A stretch of 6,026 bases of DNA, taken from contig JAPLHX010000242.1 of NCBI GenBank assembly GCA_026389415.1, positions 1 through 6,026 of the forward strand, read 5' to 3'. The position numbers were made by a program, and so were the translations under genes. The DNA is from Coprothermobacterota bacterium (GTDB taxonomy: Bacteria > Caldisericota > JANLFM01). This document shows, piece after piece, positions 4,918-6,026 of this stretch (position 1 is the stretch's first letter; the number at the start of each line of letters is the position of its first letter). A model generated the notes under the pieces. It searched no databases and was not told the origin of the DNA. It worked only from the letters and a program-made list of their open reading frames with translations.

Positions 4918-6026
4918 ATGGATGAATCAAGAGAAGTGGATTTCAATCAGGTTTTAGACCGACGCCACACCCAATCCTTGAAATGGGACGGCATGCAAAT
5001 TCTCTTCCCAGTGACTGATCTATTGCCGATGTGGGTTGCGGATATGGATTTTGCCTCCCCTCCTTGCGTGCTGGAGGCTCTGCAACGAAAGGTCGCGCAC
5101 GGGGTGTTCGGTTATCCATTTCGCCCCTACTCCTTGCTTACCGCTGTTGCGAGTTGGTTAGGAAATCGCCATCGCTGGGCCATTGAGACAGAATGGTTGG
5201 TTTTTGCTCCAGGCGTGATGGCCAGCCTAGCAACGGCCCTGTTGGCCTACACCAAAGTAGGCGACCGGGTTTTGATCCAATCGCCGGTGTACTATCCCTT
5301 TTTTCAAGTACTGGAACGCAACGGACGGATGGTGGTGGACAATTCACTCCGACTCGATGGAGAAGGCTATCGGATCGATTTTGCAGACCTAGATCAGAAA
5401 CTGCCTGGCGCATCGATGATGATCTTTTGCAGTCCGCACAATCCGGTAGGCCGCGTTTGGCGGAGTGAGGAATTAGTCGAGCTGACTCGTCTGTGCGCCA
5501 AACACGATGTCCTCCTCTTCTCGGATGAAATTCATTGCGATCTTGTACTGTCGGGGAATCACCATATACCCATCGCCTCCATGGCTAAAGCCGGTCACCG
5601 GATCATCACCTGCATGGCTCCCAGCAAGACTTTCAACCTAGCCGGGTTAAGCACATCTTTTTGCGTGATCCCGGACGCGGACCTCCGAGCGAAGTTCCAG
5701 CAAACCCTGCAGGCGCTTTTCTTGGATATGCCTAATCTACTAGGAATTGCAGCGGCAGAAGCGGCCTACCGCGATGGTGGGCCATGGCTGGATCAGTTGC
5801 TTTCCTACCTAGAAGTAAATCTGCACGCGATCGGGCTGTTTCTGGCAGAGCGCCTGCCCGGTGTTCAATTCATTCCGCCAGAAGCCACTTACCTTGCCTG
5901 GTTGGATTTCCGCCTTTTAGGGCGAAGCCAGCAAGAGCTCAACCAACAACTGGTGGAAGCGAAAGTAGCCCTGGACGACGGAATGTTCTTTGGTCGGGGT
6001 GGTGAAGGATTCCAACGATTGAACTT
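4918..6026 (+). CDS. MalY/PatB-type PLP-dependent aminotransferase / cystathionine beta-lyase (3' truncated by window)
   Basis: The frame opens at ATG 4918 and is still open at the window end, giving 369 complete codons of an expected 390-400. It is a fold-type I PLP enzyme. Family marks are the N-terminal DRRHTQSLKWD, the MWVADMDF segment, the SPVYYPFF loop with the cofactor-stacking Tyr (125-126), N175 in SPHNPVG, D203 in FSDEIHCDL, and the Schiff-base lysine K237 in APSKTFNLAG. The read ends in GFQRLN, just before the usual final helix. MalY/PatB proteins cleave C-S bonds of cystathionine or cysteine conjugates, and some transaminate; which reaction applies here cannot be told from sequence. 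ATG 4918 has no SD, but a -10 element 7 nt upstream suggests leaderless expression. GTG 4933 is an alternative start closer to the family N terminus. The gene is divergent from the phosphoesterase. Confidence 0.88.
   Translation, partial: MDESREVDFNQVLDRRHTQSLKWDGMQILFPVTDLLPMWVADMDFASPPCVLEALQRKVAHGVFGYPFRPYSLLTAVASWLGNRHRWAIETEWLVFAPGVMASLATALLAYTKVGDRVLIQSPVYYPFFQVLERNGRMVVDNSLRLDGEGYRIDFADLDQKLPGASMMIFCSPHNPVGRVWRSEELVELTRLCAKHDVLLFSDEIHCDLVLSGNHHIPIASMAKAGHRIITCMAPSKTFNLAGLSTSFCVIPDADLRAKFQQTLQALFLDMPNLLGIAAAEAAYRDGGPWLDQLLSYLEVNLHAIGLFLAERLPGVQFIPPEATYLAWLDFRLLGRSQQELNQQLVEAKVALDDGMFFGRGGEGFQRLN

Overview
This window of about 6 kb looks like chromosomal DNA from a strictly anaerobic bacterium. 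It carries a glycyl-radical decarboxylase operon, a rubrerythrin and a thiol peroxiredoxin, the usual kit of an anaerobe that must survive brief oxygen exposure. Base composition is moderate (roughly 50-55% GC by eye). Non-ATG starts are common: GTG for hpdA, and TTG for rubrerythrin and the phosphoesterase. I cannot assign a phylum from the sequence; an anaerobic Chloroflexota or Firmicutes member is possible, but this is a guess.

Left part (1-1715, + strand): the 3' end of hpdB, then complete hpdC and hpdA. Together they encode a 4-hydroxyphenylacetate decarboxylase-type system, which makes p-cresol from 4-hydroxyphenylacetate, a tyrosine breakdown product. HpdB is the glycyl radical catalytic subunit. 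HpdC is the small iron-sulfur subunit that distinguishes this enzyme from related arylacetate decarboxylases. HpdA is the radical SAM activase that installs the glycyl radical. The genes are tightly coupled: the SD of hpdC overlaps the hpdB stop, and hpdA probably starts at a GTG that overlaps the hpdC stop.

Centre (1772-2955, - strand): an AhpE-like peroxiredoxin followed, in the same orientation, by two broken genes. The first is an NADPH-dependent FMN reductase with a frameshift near its start and an internal deletion. The second is a small ORF of about 70 codons with an apparent one-base deletion. This 0.7-kb decayed (or mis-assembled) stretch converges on hpdA and is the most unusual part of the window.

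The peroxiredoxin is divergent from a full-length rubrerythrin (3108-3683, +). Rubrerythrin ends at a strong hairpin terminator that probably also serves the convergent gene. That convergent gene (3865-4794, -) encodes a membrane-anchored calcineurin-like metallophosphoesterase of the YkuE/YaeI type. Divergent from it, the last gene (4918 to the window end, +) is a MalY/PatB-type PLP enzyme cut off about 25 residues before its expected end; it appears to have a leaderless promoter.

I found no RNA genes, CRISPR arrays, insertion sequences or phage genes, and no convincing evidence of a wholly new system. The hpdBCA operon and the decayed reductase locus are the points most worth follow-up.
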